In this document: piece by piece, positions 15,562-24,501 of the stretch
Layout: each line of letters starts with the position of its first letter
Position numbering within the stretch: the first letter of the stretch is position 1
Source: UBA1479 sp038109305
GTDB taxonomy: Bacteria > Pseudomonadota > Alphaproteobacteria > Rhodospirillales > Casp-alpha2
NCBI GenBank assembly: GCA_038109305.1
Contig: JAYNIR010000013.1
Location: 1-64,000, forward strand
Direction of reading: 5' to 3'
DNA: 64,000 nt
Program-made: the position numbers and the translations under genes
Notes under the pieces: generated by a model
Databases searched by the model: none
The model's input: only the letters and a program-made list of their open reading frames with translations
What the model was told of the DNA's origin: nothing

Positions 15562-17475
15562 TCAGCCCTTCCGGCTCGAGGCGTAGCCGATGCCTTCGAG
15601 CGCTTCGGTTATTTCTTCCAGAATCGCCGGGTCGTCGATGGTCGCCGGCATCTTCCATTCCCGATTGTCGGCGATTTTCTGCATGGTGCCGCGCAGGATC
15701 TTGCCCGACCTAGTCTTGGGTAAGCGTTTGACCACCGTCGCGGTCTTGAACGCCGCCACCGGGCCGATGCGCTCACGGACCAACTTGACGATTTCGCCGG
15801 TGACCTGATCGCTGTCCTTGGTAACCCCGGCCTTCAGGACCAAAAAGCCGACCGGCAACTGTCCCTTCAACTGATCCTCGACCCCAATGACCGCGCATTC
15901 GGCGACATCTGGATGCGACGCCAGAACTTCCTCCATCCCGCCGGTACTAAGCCGATGGCCCGCCACGTTGATGATGTCGTCCGTACGGCCCATGATCGAG
16001 ATATAACCGTCTTCGTCGATCATCCCGGCGTCCGACGTCGAATAGTACCCGGGAAATTCCTTCATGTAGGACGTGAGGAAGCGGTCCGGCGCGTTCCACA
16101 GCGTTGGCAGCGCCGACGGCGGCATCGGCAGCTTGATGCAGATCGATCCGATAACCCCCGCCGGTTTCGGCTGATGGCTCTCGTCGTCCAGAACCTGCAC
16201 GTTCCAGCCGGGCGTCGCCTTGGTCGGCGACCCCGCCTTCACCGGGAATTGGTGCAGCCCCATGCAGTTGGACGCGATGGCCCAACCAGTTTCCGTCTGC
16301 CACCAGTGGTCGATCACCGGCACGCCCAAAATTTTCTGCGCCCAATGTAGCGTGTCCGGGTCCGTCCGCTCGCCCGCCAGGAACAGGTATTTGAACTTGC
16401 TCAGGTCGTATTTTTTCAACAGGTCGGCGTTGGGGTCTTCCTTCTTGATGGCGCGGAACGCGGTCGGCGCCGTGAACAGCACCTTGACCCCGTATTCGGC
16501 GATCACCCGCCAGAACGCGCCGGCATCGGGCGTGCCGACCGGCTTGCCTTCATACATCAGCGTCGTCGCGCCATGCAGCAACGGCGCATAAACGATGTAG
16601 GAATGACCGACTACCCAACCCACGTCGGACGCCGCCCAGTAAACGTCGCTCGGGTCGGTGTCGTAGATGTTCTTCATCGACCATTCGAGCGCGACCGCAT
16701 GGCCGCCGTTGTCGCGCACCACGCCCTTGGGCTGCCCGGTGGTGCCGGATGTGTAGAGAATATAAAGCGGGTCGGTTGCTTCCACCGGCACGCAGTCGTG
16801 CGGCTTGGCCTTGGCAACTTCCGTTTCCCAATCGAGGAAGCCGAGCGCGCCCAGGTCGGCCTCGCCTTCCGGGCGGGACAGCACGATCACGCATTCCGGC
16901 TTCGACTTGGCGATGTCGATGGCGCCTTTCAGCAACGGCATGTAATCGATGACGCGGTTGACCTCGATCCCACAAGTCGCCGAAACAATCGCCTTGGGTT
17001 TGGCGTCGTCGATGCGGACGGCCAACTCGTTCGCGGCGAACCCGCCGAATACGACGGAATGGATCGCGCCCAATCGCGCACAGGCCAGCATGGCGATGGC
17101 GGCTTCGGGCACCATGGGCATGTAGACGATAACCCGGTCGCCCTTGGTGACGCCCTGCGCCGCCAGCGCGCCGGCGAACGTCGCGACTTCGTCACGCAGT
17201 TGCGCATAAGTATAGGTTTTTTTCGTGCCGCCGGTGACCGGGCTGTCATAAATCAGGGCGGCCTGATTACCCAGACCGCGCTCCACATGCCGGTCGAGGC
17301 AGTTGTAGCACGTGTTCAGCACCCCGCCCCGGAACCAGCGGTAAACCGGCGCCTCGGACCCGTCCAGGACCTGGTCCCATTTCTTGATCCAGTCGATACC
17401 GGCCGCGGCATTGCCCCAAAAACCCTCCGGATCGTCGATGGACCGGCGATAAGCCTCGTCATAGGCGTTGGACAT
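15562..17475 (-). CDS. prpE: Propionyl-CoA synthetase
   Basis: A 637-residue acyl-adenylate-forming enzyme that makes propionyl-CoA from propionate, ATP and CoA. The N-terminus NAYDEAYRRSIDDPEGFWG and NTCYNCLDRHVERG are typical of PrpE/acetyl-CoA synthetases. The P-loop-like YTSGTTGQPKGVVRDNGGH, with its D-N-G-G-H, is the propionyl-CoA synthetase version. PKTRSGKILRGTMQKIA carries the lysine normally controlled by acetylation. GGAGG precedes ATG 17475. With meaB and an epimerase-like VOC protein in the window, it fits a methylmalonyl-CoA route for propionate; acetate or another short acid could also be used. Confidence 0.88.
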   Translation of the reverse strand: MSNAYDEAYRRSIDDPEGFWGNAAAGIDWIKKWDQVLDGSEAPVYRWFRGGVLNTCYNCLDRHVERGLGNQAALIYDSPVTGGTKKTYTYAQLRDEVATFAGALAAQGVTKGDRVIVYMPMVPEAAIAMLACARLGAIHSVVFGGFAANELAVRIDDAKPKAIVSATCGIEVNRVIDYMPLLKGAIDIAKSKPECVIVLSRPEGEADLGALGFLDWETEVAKAKPHDCVPVEATDPLYILYTSGTTGQPKGVVRDNGGHAVALEWSMKNIYDTDPSDVYWAASDVGWVVGHSYIVYAPLLHGATTLMYEGKPVGTPDAGAFWRVIAEYGVKVLFTAPTAFRAIKKEDPNADLLKKYDLSKFKYLFLAGERTDPDTLHWAQKILGVPVIDHWWQTETGWAIASNCMGLHQFPVKAGSPTKATPGWNVQVLDDESHQPKPAGVIGSICIKLPMPPSALPTLWNAPDRFLTSYMKEFPGYYSTSDAGMIDEDGYISIMGRTDDIINVAGHRLSTGGMEEVLASHPDVAECAVIGVEDQLKGQLPVGFLVLKAGVTKDSDQVTGEIVKLVRERIGPVAAFKTATVVKRLPKTRSGKILRGTMQKIADNREWKMPATIDDPAILEEITEALEGIGYASSRKG

Positions 17476-17655
17476 GATAAGCCTCCCAGCTTCATTGCCG
17501 CCCGCCCCCATCCACCGGCTTATGGCAGGCAGCCGTATCCTTATTGAATTTTTCCCTCACGTCAGTTTGGTGAAAAGACCGTTTTTTGCCAAGGGGCTTT
17601 GTGGCAAATTGGCCGAAATAACCGGAGTATACAACGAATTTCAGGGGAGGCTGAC

Positions 17656-19293
17656 TTGAGCCAGATCAACATTTACGAGCAGGACCTGGACGCCCGAAAA
17701 GCCAATTTCACGGCGCTGTCGCCCAATGCGTTCCTACGCCGCACGGCGCACACCTACCCCGATCATTGCTCGATCATCCACGGCGCTAAACGCTTCACCT
17801 GGGCGGAGACCTATGCCCGCTGCCGCAGGCTCGCGTCGGCCTTGTCAAAACGCGGCGTGGGGCACCTGGATACCGTCTCTATCATGGGCTCCAACACGCC
17901 GGAAATGTATGAAGCCACCTTCGCCGTGCCCATGCTGGGCGCGGTCGTTAATACGCTCAATGTGCGGCTCGACGAAGACGCCATCGCCTTCTGCCTCAAC
18001 CACGGCGAAGCCAAGATTCTGCTGACCGACACGGAATTCGCGCCGACGGTTCGCGGCGCGCTCGCCAAAATCGGCCGCGACGACATTCTGGTCATCGACA
18101 TCGTCGATAGCGAGGCCGGGCACGAACACGTAACGCTCGGCGAAACGGATTTTGAAACTCTGTTGGCCGAAGGCGACGCGGATTTCCAATGGGACCTGCC
18201 CGAGGACGAATGGCAGGCGATCAGTCTCAACTACACATCCGGCACCACGGGCGACCCCAAGGGCGTCGTCTATCACCACCGGGGGGCGTATCTGAACGCG
18301 CTCTCCAATGCCGTCGGCTGGGGCATGGCGCATCATCCGATATATCTGTGGACGCTGCCCATGTTCCACTGCAACGGCTGGTGCTTTCCGTGGACCATCG
18401 CGGCCTTGGCCGGCACCAACGTGTGCCTCAGGCGCGTTGCCGGCAAGACCATCTATGACGCCATCGCCGATCACAAGGTGACGCACATGTGCGGGGCGCC
18501 CATCGTCATGAGCTTCGTCGTCAACGCGACGGACGCGGAAAAACGCCCGTTCGATCATCAGGTGAAATTCATGACCGCCGCCGCCCCGCCCCCGGCCTCG
18601 ACGCTCGAAGCCATGGCCCGCCAGGGGATCAAGGTGACGCATGTTTACGGCCTGACGGAAACCTACGGCCCCGCCGTCATGTGCGCGTGGCATCCGGAAT
18701 GGGACGACCTGCCGATTGAGGAACAGGCGCGGCTCAAATCCCGCCAGGGCGTGCCCTATCACGTGCTGAACGATTTACAAGTCATCGACCCGGAATCCAT
18801 GCAGCCCGTCCCCGCGGACGGTGAAACTATGGGCGAGGTCATGTTCCAGGGCAACATCGTCATGAAGGGATACCTGAAAAACAAAAAGACCACGGAAAAA
18901 GAACTGGCGGGCGGCTGGTTCCACTCGGGCGATCTTGGCGTCATGCAGCCGGACGGCTACATCCAGTTGAAGGACCGGTCCAAGGACATCATCATTTCCG
19001 GCGGCGAAAACATTTCCTCCATCGAGGTCGAGGGCGTTTTGTACAAACACCCCGCCGTCGCCGCCGCCGCTGTCGTCGCCAAGCCCGACGACAAATGGGG
19101 CGAAACACCCTGCGCGTTTGTCGAACTCAAACTGGGCGTCAAGGAACCGACGAAGGAAGAGATCATCCAGTTCTGCCGCGACAACCTGGCGCACTATAAA
19201 TGCCCGCGCTACGTGGTGTTCGGCGAGCTGCCGAAGACGAGCACGGGGAAAATTCAGAAATTCAAACTGAGAGAAGTTGCAGCGGAGGTTTGA
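17656..19293 (+). CDS. Acyl-CoA synthetase (medium-chain / DmdB-like)
   Basis: A 545-residue AMP-forming acyl-CoA ligase. NYTSGTTGDPKGVVYHHRGA is the ATP-binding motif, LPMFHCNGWCFPW and HVYGLTETYGP are substrate-pocket and A5 motifs, and PKTSTGKIQKFKLRE holds the catalytic lysine. The F-H-C-N-G-W-C segment is shared with medium-chain acyl-CoA ligases and 3-methylmercaptopropionyl-CoA ligase DmdB. I chose TTG 17656 because AGGGGAGG sits just upstream and the protein then starts SQINIYEQDLD. It diverges from prpE with a 180-base intergenic region. Confidence 0.88.
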   Translation: MSQINIYEQDLDARKANFTALSPNAFLRRTAHTYPDHCSIIHGAKRFTWAETYARCRRLASALSKRGVGHLDTVSIMGSNTPEMYEATFAVPMLGAVVNTLNVRLDEDAIAFCLNHGEAKILLTDTEFAPTVRGALAKIGRDDILVIDIVDSEAGHEHVTLGETDFETLLAEGDADFQWDLPEDEWQAISLNYTSGTTGDPKGVVYHHRGAYLNALSNAVGWGMAHHPIYLWTLPMFHCNGWCFPWTIAALAGTNVCLRRVAGKTIYDAIADHKVTHMCGAPIVMSFVVNATDAEKRPFDHQVKFMTAAAPPPASTLEAMARQGIKVTHVYGLTETYGPAVMCAWHPEWDDLPIEEQARLKSRQGVPYHVLNDLQVIDPESMQPVPADGETMGEVMFQGNIVMKGYLKNKKTTEKELAGGWFHSGDLGVMQPDGYIQLKDRSKDIIISGGENISSIEVEGVLYKHPAVAAAAVVAKPDDKWGETPCAFVELKLGVKEPTKEEIIQFCRDNLAHYKCPRYVVFGELPKTSTGKIQKFKLREVAAEV

Positions 19294-19338
19294 TCAATCT
19301 GCCAAGCGGGCCTGCGCCAAACCATTTCCACTAAAAAA

Positions 19339-19361
19339 CGGACGCCCCTTCCGGGACGTCC
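19339..19361 (-). terminator. Terminator of the DUF465 gene
   Basis: Ten-base arms (19339-19348 and 19352-19361, one mismatch) form a stem. On the minus strand it is followed by six Ts (19338-19333). It may serve both strands between two convergent genes. Confidence 0.7.
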
Positions 19362-19447
19362 GCGTCTTCACCCCTGAATTATGAACCGCTCCGCTGCAGC
19401 ACTCCCAAGGGCGAATGCCCTCGCCGCGCACGAGCGTCCCCGGCCCG

Positions 19448-19615
19448 TTAGCGGTCGGAGAGTCCAGCCATCTGGTCTTTGATTTTCAATTTTTCCTTCT
19501 TGAGGGCGTGAATTTCAATTTCGTCGGGGTGAGGCCTTTGAAGTTCCTGGTGGATCATATCATCCAGGGTGGTGTGGCGGGCTTTCAGCGCTTCCAGCCG
19601 ATCTTCAAGACTCAT
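19448..19615 (-). CDS. DUF465 (YdcH-like) family protein
   Basis: A 55-residue helical protein of the DUF465 family: MSLEDRLEALKARHTTLDDM, then H-P-D-E-I-E-I-H-A-L-K-K-E-K-L-K-I-K-D. This short antiparallel coiled-coil family is common in alphaproteobacteria and has no firm function. AAGGAG lies eight bases before ATG 19615; the frame extends further upstream but the family begins here. A second DUF465 gene lies 1.2 kb away. Confidence 0.9.
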   Translation of the reverse strand: MSLEDRLEALKARHTTLDDMIHQELQRPHPDEIEIHALKKEKLKIKDQMAGLSDR

Positions 19616-19848
19616 GGCGACGATCTCCTTCCTCTTTGGCGAGACCGACGACAATGCCGATCTCTACAGCACAATGTCACAATACCGCCATGGTACCGCG
19701 GGCGATAAGAAAAAGAAAGCAATCCAGACCAAAACGAATGAATCTTGCGCGTAAAATCGGCCGTTAACCAGCCTTCCCCCACCGTTCAGGGCCTTGGCGC
19801 GGCGCGCGTTTGCGCCCTGGCGGCCCCGATCCGTACCTCCGTCGCCCC

Positions 19849-20678
19849 CTATTCCCCCAAGCAGATACCGAGCCCCCGCGCGGTCCGCATGTAGCCGCCG
19901 TTGAGGTCGACCAGCCGGGGCTCCATCGGCAGGTCATCCAAGGCCACATCCGTCACTTCGCCCGAACGTCAGGCGACCATGCGCCCGCTTTTTCCCGCCG
20001 CCGCCAAATCGACCGCGTGGACCCCGAAGCTCGACGCCAGCAGCCGGTCGAGGCTGGTCGGCGTGCCGCCCCGCTGCACATGGCCCAGCTCGGTGACGCG
20101 GACTTCGGCGTCCGTCCGTTCCTCGATCAGATGGCGGACCCAGCGCCCGGCCAAGCCATCGGCGCGGCCGACGTCGGCGCCTTCGGCTGCAGCCGGTCTA
20201 GCGTTTCCACCGCTGTCGCGACGGCCGTGTGATAACCGATGCACAGGTCCGTCCCCGGCACGTCGTTGTCGATGGTATTGGGGATGGCGATCAGCGGCGG
20301 CCCGCCCAGATCGGAGAGGCGTTTAAGGATTCGCAGGCTGCCGTCGCCGCCGATGGCGATGAGCGCGTCGAGGCGCAGGTCCGCCAATCCGTCCAGGACA
20401 TCGGCGGAACGGTCGCGGGTGGTGCCGTCCGGCTCCGGATAGGCGAAGGGGTCACCCGAATTGACGGCGCCCACGACGGTGCCACACTGGCGCAGCAGCT
20501 CGCCGGTGAACAGCGTACGTTCGATGGCTCGGGCCGCGACGGGCCGGTCCATGAGCCCACGGGTACCGCGCTCGATCCCGATCACCTCGGCCCCGAAATC
20601 CACGATGGCGTGCTTGAAAACGGCGCGGATCGCCGCGTTCAACCCGGCGCAGTCGCCGCCCGAGGTCAGAATGCCCAA
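19849..20678 (-). pseudogene. 6-phosphofructokinase, internally deleted with premature stop
   Basis: The first 165 codons are a good phosphofructokinase: TSGGDCAGLNAAIRA (nucleotide site), the IGGDGS motif and PNTIDNDVPGTD (sugar-phosphate site). After GYHTAVATAVETLDRL about 70 residues, including the conserved M-G-R-D-A-G region, are missing and the frame shifts. The C-terminal part resumes as AAEGAD..VTELGHVQRGGTPTSLDRLLA and then hits TGA at 19969-19971, after which the family's last residues continue in frame to 19849. Deletion, shift and stop together make it non-functional. GGDGS favours an ATP-type ancestor. Confidence 0.88.
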
Positions 20679-20781
20679 TCTTTTCAGGGCCCGCCGCTCC
20701 TTCCCGAAAATTCGCCAAAGTCACCCCTGCCGGGGCAATTTCCCACTGGCATCGCCGGGCGATTATAGGGGATCATGGGCC

Positions 20782-20982
20782 ATGGACGAACAAGAAGCTC
20801 TCCGCCAAAAACTTAAGGAAATGAAGGTCGAACACCGCGACCTGGACGACGCCATCGGCCACTTGGCGGACGCCACGCCGTTCGATCAGATCAAGCTGCA
20901 GCGCATGAAAAAACGCAAACTCATCCTGAAGGACGAGATCGCCAAGCTGGAAAGCAAACTGCTGCCGGATATTATTGCTTAG
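20782..20982 (+). CDS. DUF465 (YdcH-like) family protein
   Basis: A 66-residue charged helical protein: KLKEMKVEHRDLDDAIGHL, then FDQIKLQRMKKRKLILKDEI. It is a DUF465 member, paralogous to the one at 19448-19615. The frame is open well upstream, but that stretch is antisense to the phosphofructokinase pseudogene; ATG 20782 gives the family length. It stands between the pfk pseudogene and a GGDEF-like gene. Confidence 0.88.
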   Translation: MDEQEALRQKLKEMKVEHRDLDDAIGHLADATPFDQIKLQRMKKRKLILKDEIAKLESKLLPDIIA

Positions 20983-21039
20983 CCGCGCGGCCGACCCGCG
21001 AGGTATGAACCGCGCGGCGGGCGGCATCAGCCGGTCAAT

Positions 21040-21753
21040 TCACAGAAAATCCCGGTCGGCGGCGGCAATAGCGGCTTCGGCGGTCATGCCCGGCTCCAAC
21101 AGCGCCGTGCCCGTCCTGGCCTGCAGGAACTGCTCGCTCGCTGTGTAGGTGGCGCGAAGCTGGCCGACGACGGCCTCGGCCTTGCGGCGGGCGCCCTCCA
21201 ACCCGTCTTCCAGCACCACCATGGCGAAGTCGTTGCCGCCGATGACGCTGGTCAGAAGCGCCTGCTGGCTGTCCGCCGAAACGATCTGGTGCGCCAGACG
21301 CAGCGCGTCATTGTGAGCGCCCAGTCCCTGCTTGCGGCGGATTTCGTCGCCGTTGACCAGATGCACCAGGATCAGCGCCGGCCGCGCTTCGGTCGTGCCC
21401 AGCCGGTGGATCAGCTTTTCAAGCTCGTGAACGAAGCCGTGGCGGTTCAACCCCGGCACCACGCCGTGGCGATAGGCTTCCACGCGGGCTTCTTCCAGCG
21501 CCACACGCGCCTGCTCCACCTGACGGCGCAGCGGATCGATCTCGGCCGCCATGCGCTGCAACGCGTGCTGCGCCTCCGGCGTCAGCCCGTCAATCGACAA
21601 CAGCCCGGAGACGTTGATCGCCGGGTCCGTGTGGCCGTGCCTCTGTTCCTGGTCGGGATTTTCTTGTTGTTTTTTACCGGTGGCGCCGCCACCACCGCCT
21701 TGTCCGCCGCCGTGTCCCAGCGGCTGGACGGGTAGGGTCTGGTTCACATCCAT
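21040..21753 (-). CDS. Degenerate GGDEF-domain protein
   Basis: A 237-residue protein whose C-terminal two thirds (about 90-235) follow the GGDEF fold. D-x-L-T-G is replaced by GVVPGLNRHGFVHELEKLI, and the signature is IGGNDF at residues 171-176. The metal-binding Asp/Asn of the first strand is also lost (LILVHLVNGDEI). It should therefore not make c-di-GMP. No RxxD inhibitory site is obvious. The N-terminal 50 residues are Gly/His/Gln-rich and probably disordered; a helix (AALQRM..RRQVEQARVALEEA) links the two. It may be a nucleotide sensor or a structural relic. Confidence 0.8.
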   Translation of the reverse strand: MDVNQTLPVQPLGHGGGQGGGGGATGKKQQENPDQEQRHGHTDPAINVSGLLSIDGLTPEAQHALQRMAAEIDPLRRQVEQARVALEEARVEAYRHGVVPGLNRHGFVHELEKLIHRLGTTEARPALILVHLVNGDEIRRKQGLGAHNDALRLAHQIVSADSQQALLTSVIGGNDFAMVVLEDGLEGARRKAEAVVGQLRATYTASEQFLQARTGTALLEPGMTAEAAIAAADRDFL

Positions 21754-21958
21754 GACCGCGTACTCCCTTCCGAGCCACCCTTTCGGGCGGGTAAACGGAC
21801 TTGTTTGAACTTACCGTGCCACCCTGCGGTTAATAAAGCCCTAAAATAAAACAATATTTTGACCTCTTGCCCTCCCCGCCGCGGCCCATATAATCGCTCA
21901 CTTTCCCACCATAGCACGGTTGGCGCTCGAGACCGGCCTGCGGAAAGCGAGGGTCATA

Positions 21959-22468
21959 ATGACCGCCCCTTCGAAGAACAGCAGCCCCCCGCTTGTCGGC
22001 GTGATCATGGGCAGCCAGTCCGACTGGGACACCATGCGCCACGCGGTCGACCTGCTGGCCGAATTGGGCATCGCCCATGAAACCCGCATCGTATCCGCCC
22101 ACCGCACGCCCGACCGGCTTTACAAATACGCCAAAACCGCGCGTGACCGGGGCCTCAAGGCCATCATCGCCGGCGCCGGGGGTGCCGCGCACCTGCCCGG
22201 CATGGCGGCGGCGATGACGCCGCTGCCGGTGTTCGGCGTACCAGTGGAAAGCAAGGCCTTAAGCGGCATGGACTCGCTGCTGTCCATCGCCCAGATGCCG
22301 GGCGGCGTGCCCGTCGGCACGCTGGCCATCGGCAAGGCCGGCGCCAAGAATGCGGGCCTGCTGGCCGCCGCCGTGGTTGCGCTGATGGACGAAAAGGTCG
22401 CCAAGGCGCTCGACAAGTTCCGCGCAGATCAGACCGCGTCCGTCGCCGACATCCCTCAAGACAAGTAA
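21959..22468 (+). CDS. purE: 5-(carboxyamino)imidazole ribonucleotide mutase
   Basis: A 169-residue PurE that converts N5-CAIR to CAIR in purine synthesis. VGVIMGSQSDWDTM and RIVSAHRTPDRLYKYA carry the active-site Ser, Asp and His; GAGGAAHLPGMAAA is the third motif. I chose ATG 21959 (MTAPSKN) as it leaves the family start intact. purK follows after 15 bases, the usual purEK operon. Confidence 0.96.
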   Translation: MTAPSKNSSPPLVGVIMGSQSDWDTMRHAVDLLAELGIAHETRIVSAHRTPDRLYKYAKTARDRGLKAIIAGAGGAAHLPGMAAAMTPLPVFGVPVESKALSGMDSLLSIAQMPGGVPVGTLAIGKAGAKNAGLLAAAVVALMDEKVAKALDKFRADQTASVADIPQDK

Positions 22469-22483
22469 TAAGGACGATCCCTT

Positions 22484-23584
22484 ATGGCCGCTCGCCGCGT
22501 CCATCCGCTGCCGCCCGGCAGCACTATCGGTATCATGGGCGGTGGCCAACTCGGCCAGATGACCAGCCAGGCGGCCTCGCGCCTCGGCTACAAATGCCAC
22601 ATCTTCACTCCGGAAACGGATGCGCCGGGATCGCAAGTGTCCGCCGCCACCACCGTCGCCGATTATGAGGACCGCAAGGCGCTTAAGTCCTTTGCCGAAG
22701 CCTGCGACGTCATCACCTTCGAATTTGAAAACGTGCCGGCGGAAAGCGCCGAATATCTGGCCGGACACGCGCTGGTGCGCCCGGGTGCCCACTGCCTTGC
22801 CATCGCCCAGGACCGGTTGAAGGAAAAGGACTTCGTCAACAAGACCGCGCCGACGACCGCCTACCGGCGGGTCGCCTCAGCCGCGGACCTGGCGAAAGCC
22901 GCCGACGAAATCGGCCGCCCGGCGGTCCTGAAAACGTCCCGCATGGGATACGACGGCAAGGGCCAAGTGTTGATCGCGCCCGATTGCGATTATGATGCCG
23001 CGTGGGCAGAAATGGGTGCGGCGGAGGGAATCCTGGAAGCCTTCGTCGACCTGAAATTGGAAATATCGGTGATTACCGCGCGCGCGCCCCATGGTGGCTG
23101 GGTGACTTATCCGGCGGTGGAAAACCGCCACGTAAATCACATTCTGGATACCACCATCGCACCGGCCCGCATTGCCCCTGCCCTGGCCGAAGAAGCCGTC
23201 GCCATCGCGCACGACATTGCCAACGCGCTGGATCTGGTCGGCCTGCTGGCGGTGGAAATGTTCGTGACGCGGGACCGCCGCGTGCTGGTCAACGAGCTTG
23301 CCCCCCGCCCTCACAATTCCGGCCACTGGACCATGGACGCCTGCGCCACCAGCCAGTTCGAGCAGTTCGTCCGAGCCGTCTGCGGCCTGCCGCTGGGATC
23401 GGTCGAGTGCCATCACGATGCGATCATGAAAAACCTGATCGGCGACGACGTGCATGCCTGGCCGGACCTTATGGCCGATCCGGGCGCGCGGCTGCATCTA
23501 TACGGCAAGGCCGAAGCCCGACCCGGCCGCAAGATGGGCCACGTCAACCGGCTATACGCCAAGGGCGACCTGCCGAACGGGTAA
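22484..23584 (+). CDS. purK: N5-carboxyaminoimidazole ribonucleotide synthase
   Basis: A 366-residue ATP-grasp enzyme that makes N5-CAIR from AIR, bicarbonate and ATP. GIMGGGQLGQM is the N-terminal nucleotide loop, KTSRMGYDGKGQ the ATP-grasp lid and LAPRPHNSGHWTMDAC the catalytic segment. AAGGA lies nine bases before the ATG. Its last bases overlap the remains of a TRAP binding-protein gene on the other strand. Confidence 0.96.
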   Translation: MAARRVHPLPPGSTIGIMGGGQLGQMTSQAASRLGYKCHIFTPETDAPGSQVSAATTVADYEDRKALKSFAEACDVITFEFENVPAESAEYLAGHALVRPGAHCLAIAQDRLKEKDFVNKTAPTTAYRRVASAADLAKAADEIGRPAVLKTSRMGYDGKGQVLIAPDCDYDAAWAEMGAAEGILEAFVDLKLEISVITARAPHGGWVTYPAVENRHVNHILDTTIAPARIAPALAEEAVAIAHDIANALDLVGLLAVEMFVTRDRRVLVNELAPRPHNSGHWTMDACATSQFEQFVRAVCGLPLGSVECHHDAIMKNLIGDDVHAWPDLMADPGARLHLYGKAEARPGRKMGHVNRLYAKGDLPNG

Positions 23585-24456
23585 CGGCGCCGCCGCCTTT
23601 CATGACCGCATTGCCGACGCGCTGGTCGACCCAGTCTTCGTAGCGCGGCATCAGCCATGTTTCGGCTTCGCGCCCGGCTTCCAGAACGGCTTTCTGGTCG
23701 GCGGCGCCCAGCTTGTCGAATTTCTTCTTGTTCATCATGTACTGAATGTTGCCGTAGAACAGGCTGGCGTTGACCATGTAGGGCATGACCGTCCACAGCT
23801 TCCAAGAGCTGTAGGTCGCAACGCCCATGTTGATGCCGTCGACGACGCCACGTTCGGCGGACTGGAACACTTCCTTGGGCGCCACGAAGACCGGCTTGCC
23901 GCCCCAGGATTCGATCATCATGCTGACCAGCGGGCCGATGGAGCGGACAAGCTTGCCGTCGAGTTTCTGGATGTCGGAAATCGGTCCCTTGAACCACTAT
24001 TCCTGGTCATAGGAATAATTGGAATTAAACACGTTGATCAGGCCGACCTTGGCCGCTTCGTCCTTAAACATTTCGGTGAAGGCGGCGTCCAGTTCGATTT
24101 GCTTCTCCAGGCTGACGACGACCGAGTAAAGCGACGTCACCCGATAGCACTTAAGCCGCTTGTCGGCGGGGATCCAGCTGATGTCGGACACGCCGCCGCG
24201 CACGGCGTCGACGCCTTCGCTACACCTATACAGGGTCGACGACGGAAAGATCTGCACCTTCATCTGGCTTCGGTTTTTTCGCGACCAGGTCGGCGAAATG
24301 TTTGAACCCGTCGTGCCGGATATCGCCTTCGTTGACGTAGGTCGAAAGCCGGATAACCGTCTCCGCTTTCGATCGCGCCGGCGCGATTGCGCTTCCGGTG
24401 GCGATCGCGGCGGCAACGGCCGTCGCGGTCCCGATGGAGGTTTTCGTATATTTCAT
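23544..24456 (-). pseudogene. TRAP transporter substrate-binding protein (DctP family), broken
   Basis: The N-terminus has a signal peptide (KTSIGTATAVAAAIATGSAIA) and TVIRLSTYVNEGD. Near 24262-24276 the frame shifts. It then runs MKVQIFPSSTLYRCSEGVDA and SDISWIPADKRL to an in-frame TAG at 23997-23999, after which WFKGPISDIQKLDGK, MGVATYSSWKLWTVMPYMVN and LGAADQKAVLEAGREAE follow in the same frame. The natural C-terminus is lost against purK. One shift, one amber codon and a 3' truncation mean no working protein. The DctM/DctQ membrane genes are absent. It probably once imported a substrate of the adjacent lyase. Confidence 0.88.
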
Positions 24457-24501
24457 TGATTGCCTCCTGTTAAAAAATATTGCGATGTGTTCGACCCGAG
24501 G

